In this document: positions 8,568 through 15,938 of the stretch, piece after piece | Layout: each line of letters opens with the position of its first letter | How positions within the stretch are numbered: position 1 is the stretch's first letter | Source: Pseudomonadota bacterium | GTDB lineage: Bacteria; Pseudomonadota; Alphaproteobacteria; Acetobacterales; Acetobacteraceae | Direction of reading: 5' to 3' | NCBI GenBank assembly: GCA_021818505.1 | Contig: JAKADX010000008.1 | Span: forward strand, 1-64,000 | Length of the DNA stretch: 64,000 nt | Program-made: the position numbers and the translations under genes | Notes under the pieces: generated by a model | Database searches by the model: none | What the model saw: only the letters and a program-made list of their open reading frames with translations | What the model was told of the DNA's origin: nothing

Positions 8568-8592
8568 AAGCCCGCGCACTGCCAGCTTGACG

Positions 8593-8620
8593 ACGCCGTC
8601 CCCACACCGGGGGCGGCGTT
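8593..8620 (+). terminator. Probable rho-independent terminator after the ferritin-like gene
   Basis: ACGCCGTCCCC (8593-8603) pairs with GGGGGCGGCGT (8609-8619) with one G-T pair and a loop of about five bases, followed by a short TTT. It sits 25 bases after the ferritin-like stop. It separates that gene from the PepSY operon promoter. The weak T-run lowers confidence. Confidence 0.5.
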
Positions 8621-8663
8621 TGCATGTGCGCCGCAACGCGCCGCGGACGGAAAATTTGCCGCG

Positions 8664-8680
8664 GTTCAGGTGGCGTTCAG
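8664..8680 (+). promoter_or_regulatory. Direct-repeat operator GTTCAG-N5-GTTCAG (site B)
   Basis: GTTCAG at 8664-8669 and 8675-8680, the same 11-base period as site A. Its end is 61 bases before the ATG of the PepSY gene, exactly the same distance as site A has to its gene. A CGATACC -10-like element follows at the matching offset. The response regulator encoded at 9927-10589 is the obvious candidate to bind it. Confidence 0.65.
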
Positions 8681-8740
8681 CGCACGGCGATACCACGGCG
8701 ACGGCCGCAAACCGCGGCCGACCGGAGAAGGAAAACACAC

Positions 8741-9073
8741 ATGACATCGAAATCTCTGCGCTGGGTGCTCGCCGCCGGCGTCATCACCCTCGCCGCGACC
8801 GGCGGCGCGCTGGCCGTCTCGGGCAGTTTCGCGTCGGAAGGCGAAAACGGAGAGCGCGGCGCCTGCACGCTGAAGCCCGCCGCCGATGGCAGCACGCCCG
8901 CCGCCCTGAGCGACGCCGAGATCCGTGGCAGGCTGACCGCGGCCGGCTACACCCAGGTGCGCAGCCTCGGCCACGAGGACGGCTGCGTCGAGGCCAAGGG
9001 CATCGACAAGGACGGCAAGCGGTTCGAGGTGTATCTGCACCCGGCGACCGGCGAGATCGTGAAGCAGCGATAG
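8741..9073 (+). CDS. Exported PepSY-domain protein
   Basis: 110 residues with an N-terminal signal or anchor helix (VLAAGVITLAATGGALAVSG), then a PepSY-type domain: LSDAEIRGRLTAAGYTQVRS, followed by a strand pair ending in FEVYLHPATGEIVKQR. Two cysteines (in ACTLKP and DGCVEA) could form a disulfide. PepSY domains act in the periplasm as modulators, often of proteases or redox and metal-handling membrane proteins. First gene of a five-gene operon. A GGAGAAGG ribosome site precedes ATG 8741. The direct-repeat operator lies 61 bases upstream. Confidence 0.82.
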   Translation: MTSKSLRWVLAAGVITLAATGGALAVSGSFASEGENGERGACTLKPAADGSTPAALSDAEIRGRLTAAGYTQVRSLGHEDGCVEAKGIDKDGKRFEVYLHPATGEIVKQR

Positions 9074-9082
9074 GAGGCAGGC

Positions 9083-9625
9083 ATGAACGCCCCTACACTG
9101 CTGGACGCGCCCGCTGGGACCGTCCGGGTCTGGGACCCCGTTGTGCGGATCGGCCACTGGACGCTCGCGCTCGGCTTCGTGGTGGCGTTCCTGGTCGAGG
9201 AAGGTGACCTGGTCCACCAGGTCGCCGGCTATGTCGCCGCCGGCGCGGTCGCGGTGCGGGTGGTCTGGGGCTTCGTCGGGCCCGGGCACGCCCGGTTCGC
9301 CAACTTCGTCCCAGGCCCGCGCCGGCTGCTCGGCCATCTCTCAGACCTCCTGCGCGGGCGGGACCGTCGCCATATCGGTCACAACCCGGCGGCCGGCGCG
9401 ATGGCGGTGACGCTGCTCGGGCTGGTGGCGAGCCTGGGGGTGACGGGTTGGCTGATGACCACGGACCGCTTTTACGGCACGAAATGGCTGGAGGGTCTGC
9501 ACGAGGCCATCGCCTACGCCGCGCTCGGCCTCGTCTGCCTGCACGTCGCCGCCGCCATCTACCAGAGCGTCCGGCACGCCGAGAACCTGCCCTGGGCAAT
9601 GGTCACGGGACGCAAGCGCAAGTGA
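9083..9625 (+). CDS. Cytochrome b561 / Ni-Fe hydrogenase b-type cytochrome
   Basis: 180-residue, four-helix di-heme b-type cytochrome. Candidate heme ligands are His25 (RIGHW), His45 (DLVHQVAGY), His140 (EGLHEAIAY) and His154 (VCLHVAAA). It would move electrons across or within the inner membrane. It begins 9 bases after the PepSY gene with an AGGAGG ribosome site and ends in GTGA, overlapping the next start. Enclosed by two PepSY genes and a two-component system, so a role in periplasmic redox or metal stress is likely. The electron partner is not evident. Confidence 0.88.
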   Translation: MNAPTLLDAPAGTVRVWDPVVRIGHWTLALGFVVAFLVEEGDLVHQVAGYVAAGAVAVRVVWGFVGPGHARFANFVPGPRRLLGHLSDLLRGRDRRHIGHNPAAGAMAVTLLGLVASLGVTGWLMTTDRFYGTKWLEGLHEAIAYAALGLVCLHVAAAIYQSVRHAENLPWAMVTGRKRK

Positions 9626-9927
9626 CGCGGCGCGGCATCCTGGCCGCGTTGTTCCTCGTCGCCGGGACGGTGCCGGCGCCGGCGGACAGTGACCAGGATG
9701 CCGCCCGCGACGCCTACAAATCGGGTCGCGCCGTCTCGCTCGAACGCATCCTTCAGCGCGCGCGTCAGGACCACCCCGGCGAGGTGCTCGGCGTGGAGAT
9801 CGAGCGGCACGGCGACGAGCTTCATTATGAACTCCGTATCCTCGCCCCTGACGGACAGATCGGCGAATGGCGGTATGACGCGCGCAGCGGTGCCCCGCTC
9901 GACGCCGCCCGCGAAGGACACGACTGA
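9622..9927 (+). CDS. Second small exported PepSY-domain protein
   Basis: 101 residues starting at GTG 9622, whose GTGA overlaps the cytochrome stop by four bases. A signal peptide (GILAALFLVAGTVPAPADS) is followed by a PepSY fold: ISLERILQRAR-like helix (SLERILQRARQDHPGEVLGV), then paired strands with YELRILAPDG and WRYDARSGAPLD. Its stop overlaps the ATG of the response regulator by one base (TGATG). PepSY proteins cotranscribed with histidine kinases are plausible periplasmic modulators of the sensor; that role is inferred. Confidence 0.8.
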   Translation: MTRRGILAALFLVAGTVPAPADSDQDAARDAYKSGRAVSLERILQRARQDHPGEVLGVEIERHGDELHYELRILAPDGQIGEWRYDARSGAPLDAAREGHD

Positions 9928-10589
9928 TGCGGCTGCTGGTCGTGGAGGACGAACCCAGGCTCGCCGCGCAGCTGCGCGAGGCGCTGGCCGCGTCCGGATT
10001 TTCCGTCGATGCTGCGCATGACGGCGAGGAGGCGAGGCTGCTCGGCGCGACGGAACCCTATGATGCCGTGGTGCTCGACCTCGGACTGCCGCGCCAGGAC
10101 GGGCTGGCCGTGCTACGCCACTGGCGCGGGCGCGGCGTGCGGGTGCCGGTGCTGATCCTCACCGCGCGCTCGGACTGGCACAGCAAGGTCGAGGGATTGA
10201 ACGCCGGCGCGGACGACTACCTGGGCAAACCCTTCGTCATGGAGGAGCTGGTGGCGCGTGTGCGCGCGCTGATCCGCCGCTCCCAGGGCTTCGCCGCACC
10301 CCAGATTTCATGCGGCCCGATCACGCTCGACCCGACGGCCGCGACCGTCAGCGTCGACGGCCGGCCGGTGGCGCTGACGGCGCAGGAATTCCGCACGCTC
10401 AGCTACTTGATGCATCGCCAGGGCCGGATCGTGTCGCAGCGGGAGTTGGGCGAACACATCTACGACCTCGATGACGAGCACGAGTCCAACACGATCGAGG
10501 TCTTCATCGGCCGCATCCGCCGCAAGCTGGGCGTGGACGCGATCCGCACGGTGCGCGGCCTGGGCTATCGGCTGCAGGCGCCGCAATGA
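9927..10589 (+). CDS. OmpR/PhoB-family response regulator (PhoP/QseB-like)
   Basis: 220 residues. The N-terminal receiver domain has the acidic pair at E7/D8, phospho-acceptor Asp51 (VVLDLGLPRQDG) and the conserved Lys of DYLGKPF. The C-terminal winged helix (residues about 125-218) contains LTAQEFRTLSYLM, the SNTIEVFIGRIRRKL recognition helix and a VRGLGYRL wing. Partner kinase is the next gene (ATGA overlap). This class binds 11-base direct repeats, matching the GTTCAG-N5-GTTCAG sites upstream of the operon and of the ferritin-like gene. Confidence 0.95.
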   Translation: MRLLVVEDEPRLAAQLREALAASGFSVDAAHDGEEARLLGATEPYDAVVLDLGLPRQDGLAVLRHWRGRGVRVPVLILTARSDWHSKVEGLNAGADDYLGKPFVMEELVARVRALIRRSQGFAAPQISCGPITLDPTAATVSVDGRPVALTAQEFRTLSYLMHRQGRIVSQRELGEHIYDLDDEHESNTIEVFIGRIRRKLGVDAIRTVRGLGYRLQAPQ

Positions 10590-11941
10590 TCCGCCTCGCC
10601 GGAGTGTCACTGCGCACGCGGCTGCTCGCCGGGGCTTTGACGTGGATCGCGGTCACGCTGATCGTCACCGGCCTCGTGCTGACCGCGCTGTTCCGGGCGC
10701 ACGCCGAACGCCGCTTCGACGTCGAACTGGCGACGCATCTCGATCAGCTCCTGGCGTCGCTGCGGGCCGCAAGCGACGGCACCTTGTCGCTGGCCCACCC
10801 GATGACGGACCCGCGCTTCCAGCGTCCCTATTCCGCGCTCTACTGGCAGGTTGACGGGCCGACCGGCCCGCTCCTGCGCTCCCGCTCGCTGTGGGACCAA
10901 GCGCTGCCGCTGCCCCGGGACACGCCCGGCGATGCCGAATTGCACCGCCATCTGCTCACCGGACCGGAGGGACAGCGGCTGGTCGCTGTTGAGCGGCGTG
11001 TGAGGCTGCCGGGAATGCACGGCGTCGTCCGCGCCGCGGTGGCCGGCGACCTCGACGTGGTCAACCGGGCGACGCGCGCGTTCGCCCGCACCACGGCGCT
11101 GGCGCTGGGCACGCTTGCGCTCGGGCTGCTGGTCGCGGTGGCGATCCAGGCGTTCGGCACGCTGCGTCCGCTCGGGCGGCTGCAGGCGGAACTGGCCGCG
11201 GTTCGGGCCGGGCGCGCCGCGCGACTCGCCGGGCGGTTCCCGGCGGAGTTGCAGCCGCTGGTGGACGGCCTGAACGGGCTGCTGGCGCACGACGCGGCAG
11301 TGCTCGCGCAGGCGCGGACGGAGGCAGGAAACCTCGCGCACACGCTCAAGACACCCCTCGCCGTCATCGTCAATGCCACGGGTGCGCTGCCTGGCGGGGA
11401 GGCCACCGCGATGGTCGCCGACCAGGCACGATTGATGGCACGACGCATCGACTACGCGCTGACGCGCGCGCGCGCCGCTGCGTCGGGCCGGGTGCTCGGT
11501 GCCACGACGGCGGTCGCACCACTGATTGAGCGAATGGCACAGGCGATGCGGACATTGCACGCCGATCGCGGGATCGTGGTGGACGCGCACGCGGAGGGCG
11601 ATTGCGTCGCGCAGATCGAGGAACAGGACTGCGAGGAAATCCTGGGCAACCTGCTCGACAACGCCTGCAAATGGGGGCGCACGCGCGTCGCCATTGCGGC
11701 ACGCGCGGCGGAAGCACGTGTCGTCGTCACGATAGATGACGACGGGCCCGGCCTGCCCGAGGTGGAGCGCGAGCGCGTGTTCCTGCGCGGCGAGAAGCTG
11801 GACGAGCGCGCCGAGGGTGCGGGCCTTGGCCTGTCGATCGTCCGCGACCTCACTGCGACCTATGACGGCAGCATCGGCTTGGATTCCTCGCCGCTCGGCG
11901 GATTGCGTGCGGTGCTGTCGCTGCCACGCGCCGCCGCCTGA
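10586..11941 (+). CDS. PhoQ-like sensor histidine kinase
   Basis: 451 residues. Transmembrane helix at about 15-36, a periplasmic sensor region of about 130 residues (40-165), a second helix at 168-190, a HAMP-like linker, then the phospho-acceptor His252 in NLAHTLKTPLAV. The HxLKTPL form is that of PhoQ rather than the HELRTPL of most kinases. The ATPase domain has an N box (EILGNLLDNACKW) and G boxes (IDDDGPGLP, GAGLGLSIV). It starts in an ATGA overlap with the regulator. The signal is unknown; the PepSY and cytochrome genes upstream suggest periplasmic metal or redox state. Confidence 0.95.
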   Translation: MIRLAGVSLRTRLLAGALTWIAVTLIVTGLVLTALFRAHAERRFDVELATHLDQLLASLRAASDGTLSLAHPMTDPRFQRPYSALYWQVDGPTGPLLRSRSLWDQALPLPRDTPGDAELHRHLLTGPEGQRLVAVERRVRLPGMHGVVRAAVAGDLDVVNRATRAFARTTALALGTLALGLLVAVAIQAFGTLRPLGRLQAELAAVRAGRAARLAGRFPAELQPLVDGLNGLLAHDAAVLAQARTEAGNLAHTLKTPLAVIVNATGALPGGEATAMVADQARLMARRIDYALTRARAAASGRVLGATTAVAPLIERMAQAMRTLHADRGIVVDAHAEGDCVAQIEEQDCEEILGNLLDNACKWGRTRVAIAARAAEARVVVTIDDDGPGLPEVERERVFLRGEKLDERAEGAGLGLSIVRDLTATYDGSIGLDSSPLGGLRAVLSLPRAAA

Positions 11942-12072
11942 ATGCCCCTGTCAGGACCGCGTTGCAGCGAAGGTTGATTGGCATGTCCAGACCACACCTC
12001 TCCAAATCGTGAATGATTGCGCCTGGCCATAGTGTTGAACACGGCTCTGTACGGATCTTGAACAGAAATAGA

Positions 12073-12086
12073 TTGACTTGGATCAG
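12073..12086 (+). promoter_or_regulatory. Possible FNR/FixK-type site
   Basis: TTGAC-TTGG-ATCAG matches the TTGAT-N4-ATCAA consensus of FNR/Anr/FixK regulators at eight of ten positions. It is in an AT-richer intergenic stretch (11942-12197), about 112 bases upstream of the Rap1a-like gene. The rest of that gap shows only a TTGAAC direct repeat (about 12033 and 12056) and no clear terminator. Confidence 0.35.
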
Positions 12087-12197
12087 TGCCCGGGACGACT
12101 CAATTGTATATTGATTTTGCTGGCGGCAGGCGACCCGGAGATCGGCGTCCTGCCGCGCGCGGGCGCGTCAGCACTGAATCACTGCGGGGCAGACATC

Positions 12198-12590
12198 ATG
12201 AAATGGCTTCTGGCATCAGCCGGGATTTGCGTCGTTCTGGCCGCCTCATCGGCCGCGCGCAGCCAGACGACAGAGCAGACCTTCATGGTACCGACGGCGG
12301 GCTCGCTCGCACAACTGTGCAGCGACACGTCGCCGAACGACCCGATGATGACCGCCGCGCAGAACTTCTGCCACGGCTTCATGGTCGGGTCGTATCAGGT
12401 GCTGTTGCAGGTCAATGCAGCGCGGAAGCGGCCGGCATTCTGCGTGCCCAGCCCCGCCCCCAGCCGCAGTCAGGCGATCGCCGAGTACGTGCAGTGGGTG
12501 AACGCCAGCCCGTCGAACGCGGCGATGCCGCCGACCGACAGCGTGTTCGCATTCCTGATGCAGCGTTTCCCGTGCAAGGCCGGAAAGTGA
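12198..12590 (+). CDS. Exported Rap1a/Tai-like domain protein
   Basis: 130 residues. A signal peptide (to about SSAARS, residue 22) precedes a domain with Cys41, Cys58, Cys82 and a terminal Cys126. The pattern LC...FCHGFMVGSYQ, then FCVPSPAPSRSQAIAEYV and a closing F.MQRFPC, matches the Rap1a immunity family, named for the Serratia T6SS immunity protein Rap1a. No T6SS gene or effector lies nearby, so an immunity role is doubtful; stand-alone homologues are common. ATG 12198 is preferred over the longer frame because the signal peptide begins there. Confidence 0.7.
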   Translation: MKWLLASAGICVVLAASSAARSQTTEQTFMVPTAGSLAQLCSDTSPNDPMMTAAQNFCHGFMVGSYQVLLQVNAARKRPAFCVPSPAPSRSQAIAEYVQWVNASPSNAAMPPTDSVFAFLMQRFPCKAGK

Positions 12591-12613
12591 CCCAGAGAAT
12601 GCGGAGACTGACG

Positions 12614-12892
12614 ATGACGCGAATTGCCACACTGGTCATGGTGGCCGCGCTGATGACCGCGTGCACCGATATGACGCAGCAGCAGAAGGCCGCGGGCGTC
12701 GGCACGCTGGGCGGCGCCACCGCCGGCGCCGTCATCGGCGCGATGGCGGGCAACGCTGCCCTCGGCACCGCGATCGGCGCCGGTGCCGGCCTCGTCGGCG
12801 GCCTCGTTTACAACAAGGTCAAGGAGAACCAGGCCGCCGACGAGAAAGCCGCCTACAACCAGGGCTACGCCGCCGGCCAGCAGAGCAAATAG
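12614..12892 (+). CDS. Glycine-zipper outer-membrane-type lipoprotein
   Basis: 92 residues. A lipoprotein signal ends in LMTAC (Cys17). Residues about 30-65 form a glycine zipper (GTLGGATAGAVIGAMAG, then GTAIGAGAGLVGGLVY), which packs as paired helices in the envelope. A polar tail follows, with YNQGYAAGQQ. This is the YMGG/Rick_17kDa-like small lipoprotein class. It follows the Rap1a-like gene by 23 bases and probably shares its transcript. ATG 12599 is an alternative in-frame start; 12614 has a GGAG site at better spacing. Confidence 0.75.
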   Translation: MTRIATLVMVAALMTACTDMTQQQKAAGVGTLGGATAGAVIGAMAGNAALGTAIGAGAGLVGGLVYNKVKENQAADEKAAYNQGYAAGQQSK

Positions 12893-12964
12893 CTTCCGCG
12901 CGCCACGTCGCGCCCGGCGCAGAGCCGGGCTATGCTCGGCCGCGGCGCGGCGGAGGGCGGCGGC

Positions 12965-13765
12965 ATGGAGGAGTGGACGCCAACGCCCGCGCCGCGCGCG
13001 CCCGGCGCGCGGGCGCGCCTGGGACCGTGGCAGGCGACGTGGCTGGTGCTCGGCTTCGGGTTGGTACAAGTGATCGCCGGGTTCGCCCTGCTGTTCGCGC
13101 GCGGCGTCGCAGTCCGACTGGTCGCGCGGATGCGCCACGTGGATATCGTGGTTCCGCCGCCCAGCGCGCAATTCCTGGCCTTCGTCGCCATTGCCGCTTA
13201 TGGGCTGGCCGGGCTGTGGTGCTACCGCTTCGTGCTGCGCCGCGCCGGGGCGCTGCTGCATGACGGCGGACCATCCGGCGTCGGGCTGTGTCCTGCGCCG
13301 CGCAGGGGCTATGTCGCCGCCGTGGTGCTGGGGGCCTGCGTGGCGGCCGTCGCCGTGACGCTGCTGCACGCCGTCCCGCCCGACCGCGCGCAGGCGTCGC
13401 AGCGCGTGTTCGTCCGCGCGCTCGAAGGCTCTGGCGAGTCGCGGGCGGCGATGCTGCTGCTGATCCTGGCGCTGCTCCTACTCGCCGGCCCGCTGGTCGA
13501 GGAGTTCGTCTTTCGCGGCGCGGCGCTGGCCGGATTCACGGCACGGTTCGGCCGCGCCGGCGCAGGCACCATTTCCACCGCGCTGTTTGTCATCGCCCAT
13601 GCTCAGGAGAAACTGCAATATCCACCAGGCTTCATCGACGTGGCACTGATGGCCGTGGCGGCGCTGTGGCTGCGCTGGCACTATCGCTCGCTGCGGCCGG
13701 CCGTGCTCTGCCACGCGCTCTATAATTTCGGCGTGATTGCCGGCGCCGCGACGCTGCTGCGCTGA
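12965..13765 (+). CDS. CPBP-family intramembrane glutamic endopeptidase
   Basis: 266 residues with about seven membrane helices. The Abi/CPBP signature is complete: EExxxR in PLVEEFVFRG, FVIAHAQE with the second motif His, and HALYNFG near the C-terminus. Such proteins are Rce1-like intramembrane proteases; bacterial members act in bacteriocin maturation, immunity or membrane-protein processing, and the substrate here is unknown. ATG 12965 follows a GGAGGGCGG ribosome site. A GCCCGGC/GCCGGGC hairpin (12912-12930) without a T-run lies just upstream. Confidence 0.85.
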   Translation: MEEWTPTPAPRAPGARARLGPWQATWLVLGFGLVQVIAGFALLFARGVAVRLVARMRHVDIVVPPPSAQFLAFVAIAAYGLAGLWCYRFVLRRAGALLHDGGPSGVGLCPAPRRGYVAAVVLGACVAAVAVTLLHAVPPDRAQASQRVFVRALEGSGESRAAMLLLILALLLLAGPLVEEFVFRGAALAGFTARFGRAGAGTISTALFVIAHAQEKLQYPPGFIDVALMAVAALWLRWHYRSLRPAVLCHALYNFGVIAGAATLLR

Positions 13766-13876
13766 CACGCGCCGCCGCGCGACGAAATGATCGGGATCAA
13801 GGCACCGGGCCCGCCGACGGTGCAGGAACGGCCCGTCGGCGTAGTTGTTCCAGCAAGCGGGCCGCCGCTGCGTCAC

Positions 13877-14686
13877 ATGATCCGGGATCGTCTCGTCCTC
13901 GCTCTTCTCGGCCTGATGGCGCTCGGCTCATGCGCCGGGCCGCCGCCGCCCGCCCCGCCCGCGCCGGGGCCGAGCGAGGCGTGGGTCGCACCGGAGGCCG
14001 CGCGGCTGCGCGCTGCGCTGGCCGCCGAGGTACCGCAGCACACCGTCTGCGGACCGGATCCGGAACAGAGCTGGATCGCCCCGGTTCGCGCGGCCGTCAC
14101 GTTCGCGCGCGCGGTCATCGACCGACCGCAACTCATCGTCGCCGTCGATCGCAACCCCGCCCGGCAGCGGATGTGCCTCCTGCTCGCCCGGCCGCGCGAC
14201 CCGTGGGAGGCACTCGGTGGCAGCACCGTCTCCACCGGCCAGTCGGGACGGCGCGGATACTTCATCACGCCGACGGGCGTGTTCGTGCATGCGCCCGCGA
14301 TCATCGACTACCGCGCCGAGGGCACGTTCAACGAGAACCACGTCCGCGGCCTGGGCGCCAAGGGAATGCGGGTGTGGGACTTCGGATGGCAGCCCGCCGA
14401 CAAGGGTTGGCCCAGTAACGAGACGAGTGGAGAGATCAGGCTGCTGCTCCACGCGACCGATCCGGACCAGTTGGAGCAGCGTCTGGGCCGCCCGGCGTCC
14501 AAGGGATGCATCCGCGTCCCCGCGGCGATGAACCGCTTCCTCGACCATTACGGCATTCTGGACGCCACCTATGAGCAGGCGGCCGCCGGCGATGCGCGCC
14601 TGCGCGCCGTCTTGGCACCAGACCGGGCTCCGACGCTGCTCGCGGGCGATCTGCTGGTGGTCATCGACTCCGCGGCACGGCCCTGA
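13877..14686 (+). CDS. L,D-transpeptidase (YkuD) family lipoprotein
   Basis: 269 residues. Lipobox LGSC puts the lipidated cysteine at residue 19, followed by a Pro-rich linker. The YkuD catalytic region includes TGQSGRRGYFITPTGVF, a His in LLLHATDP and the nucleophile in RPASKGCIRVP. L,D-transpeptidases form 3-3 peptidoglycan cross-links or attach proteins to the wall. ATG 13877 (MIRDRLVLALL) starts a proper signal peptide; the in-frame extension to 13787 is unsupported. The gene converges on folK. Confidence 0.83.
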   Translation: MIRDRLVLALLGLMALGSCAGPPPPAPPAPGPSEAWVAPEAARLRAALAAEVPQHTVCGPDPEQSWIAPVRAAVTFARAVIDRPQLIVAVDRNPARQRMCLLLARPRDPWEALGGSTVSTGQSGRRGYFITPTGVFVHAPAIIDYRAEGTFNENHVRGLGAKGMRVWDFGWQPADKGWPSNETSGEIRLLLHATDPDQLEQRLGRPASKGCIRVPAAMNRFLDHYGILDATYEQAAAGDARLRAVLAPDRAPTLLAGDLLVVIDSAARP

Positions 14687-14701
14687 CCACGCGACGGCGG
14701 A

Positions 14702-15190
14702 TTACGCCGGCGCGATCTCCTGCCCGGGCAGCGCCGCGACGAGGTCGGCGACCGTCCGCCCCAGGCGCGGATGCACCCAGTCCGGCGCCACGTCGGCCAG
14801 GGGCAGGAGCACGAACGCACGCTCATGTGCGCGCGGGTGCGGCAACACCGGGTCGGGGGCATCGCGGACCATGCCGTTGAGGTCGATGATGTCCAGGTCG
14901 AGCGTGCGCGCCGCGTTGCGCGCCCCCCGCACGCGCCCACCCGCCGCCTCGATCGCGTGCAGACGGCGCAGCAGCCATGCAGGTTCCGCGTCCCCCTCCA
15001 GCCGCGCGATGCCGTTGACATAGTCCGGCTGCCCGGAGGGCGGGACCGGCGCGGTCGCGTACCATCGCGACAGCGCGCCGAGTCGCAGTCCGGGAAGACC
15101 GCGCAGAGCCTCGGCCGCGGCGCGGCAGGTCACCAGCGGCAGCTCCCCATGCGGCCCCGGCAGGTTGGCGCCGATCGCGATCAGGATCAC
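14702..15190 (-). CDS. folK: 2-amino-4-hydroxy-6-hydroxymethyldihydropteridine diphosphokinase
   Basis: Transfers pyrophosphate from ATP to hydroxymethyldihydropterin in folate synthesis. 162 residues, the usual size. Typical blocks are IAIGANLPG at the N-terminus, a YVNGIARLEG block, RTLDLDIIDLNG and LPHPRAHERAFVLLPL. It starts at GTG 15190. No folB or folP is next to it. It is transcribed divergently from the NYN-domain gene, so the shared 133-base gap should hold both promoters. Confidence 0.95.
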   Translation of the reverse strand: MILIAIGANLPGPHGELPLVTCRAAAEALRGLPGLRLGALSRWYATAPVPPSGQPDYVNGIARLEGDAEPAWLLRRLHAIEAAGGRVRGARNAARTLDLDIIDLNGMVRDAPDPVLPHPRAHERAFVLLPLADVAPDWVHPRLGRTVADLVAALPGQEIAPA

Positions 15191-15323
15191 GCACGCTCTC
15201 GTGGCGAACTGGTCATTGCTGTTTCACGTCTTGGCAAGCTTGAAGGTTTACTCTATGCGACGAGGTAAAGGCCCGGGGATTAGCCCCGTCAACGCAATCG
15301 GCCTCACGAAAGGTTACTCATCC

Positions 15324-15935
15324 ATGCATTTTCTCCCTACCGAGCGCACCGCCCTGTTCATCGACGGCGCCAACCTCTACTCCGCCTCCCGCAATCTCGG
15401 TTTCGACGTGGACTACCGCAATCTGCTGGAGTTCTTTCGTAAGCGAGCCAATGTCCTGCGCGCCTACTACTACTCCGCCGTGGTCGAAACCGAGGAATAC
15501 TCACCCCTGAAGCCATTGACCGACTGGCTCGCCTATAACGGCTACACGCTCGTGACCAAGCCGGCCAAGGAATATACCGACGCCACCGGCCGTCGCCGCG
15601 TCAAGGGCAACATGGACATCGAGCTGGCGATCGACATGCTCGAACTCGCCGACAAGCTCGAACACGCCGTGCTGTTCAGCGGCGACTCGGATTTCCGCCG
15701 GCTGGTGGAAGCGGTGCAGCGGCGCGGCGTGCGCGTGTCCGTCGTCTCCTCGATCCGCACCAGCCCGCCGATGATCGCCGACGAGTTGCGCCGCCAGGCC
15801 GACCAGTTCATCGAACTGGCCGACATCGCGCCGGAGTTCACGCGCCGCCAGATGGAGCCGCGCCAGCACCGCATGGGCGCGCCGCTGCGCCAGACGCCGG
15901 CCGAGCCGTTCGCCGACTCGCACGACGCCGCCTGA
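15324..15935 (+). CDS. LabA-like NYN-domain protein (putative nuclease)
   Basis: 203 residues. The NYN (PIN-like) fold carries the acidic cluster expected for metal-dependent ribonucleases: ALFIDGANLY at the N-terminus, KGNMDIELAIDML in the middle and VLFSGDSDFRRLVEAV toward the end. LabA-like proteins in bacteria are linked to RNA handling, and labA to the clock in cyanobacteria; the target here is unknown. ATG 15324 (MHFLPTE) follows an AAAGG site. The last 40 residues are polar and probably disordered. The UDG gene begins 4 bases after its stop. Confidence 0.88.
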   Translation: MHFLPTERTALFIDGANLYSASRNLGFDVDYRNLLEFFRKRANVLRAYYYSAVVETEEYSPLKPLTDWLAYNGYTLVTKPAKEYTDATGRRRVKGNMDIELAIDMLELADKLEHAVLFSGDSDFRRLVEAVQRRGVRVSVVSSIRTSPPMIADELRRQADQFIELADIAPEFTRRQMEPRQHRMGAPLRQTPAEPFADSHDAA

Positions 15936-15938
15936 GCC

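Noticed and set aside
12912-12930. GCCCGGC/GCCGGGC hairpin as a terminator
   Set aside because: No T-run follows and such hairpins are frequent by chance at this GC content.
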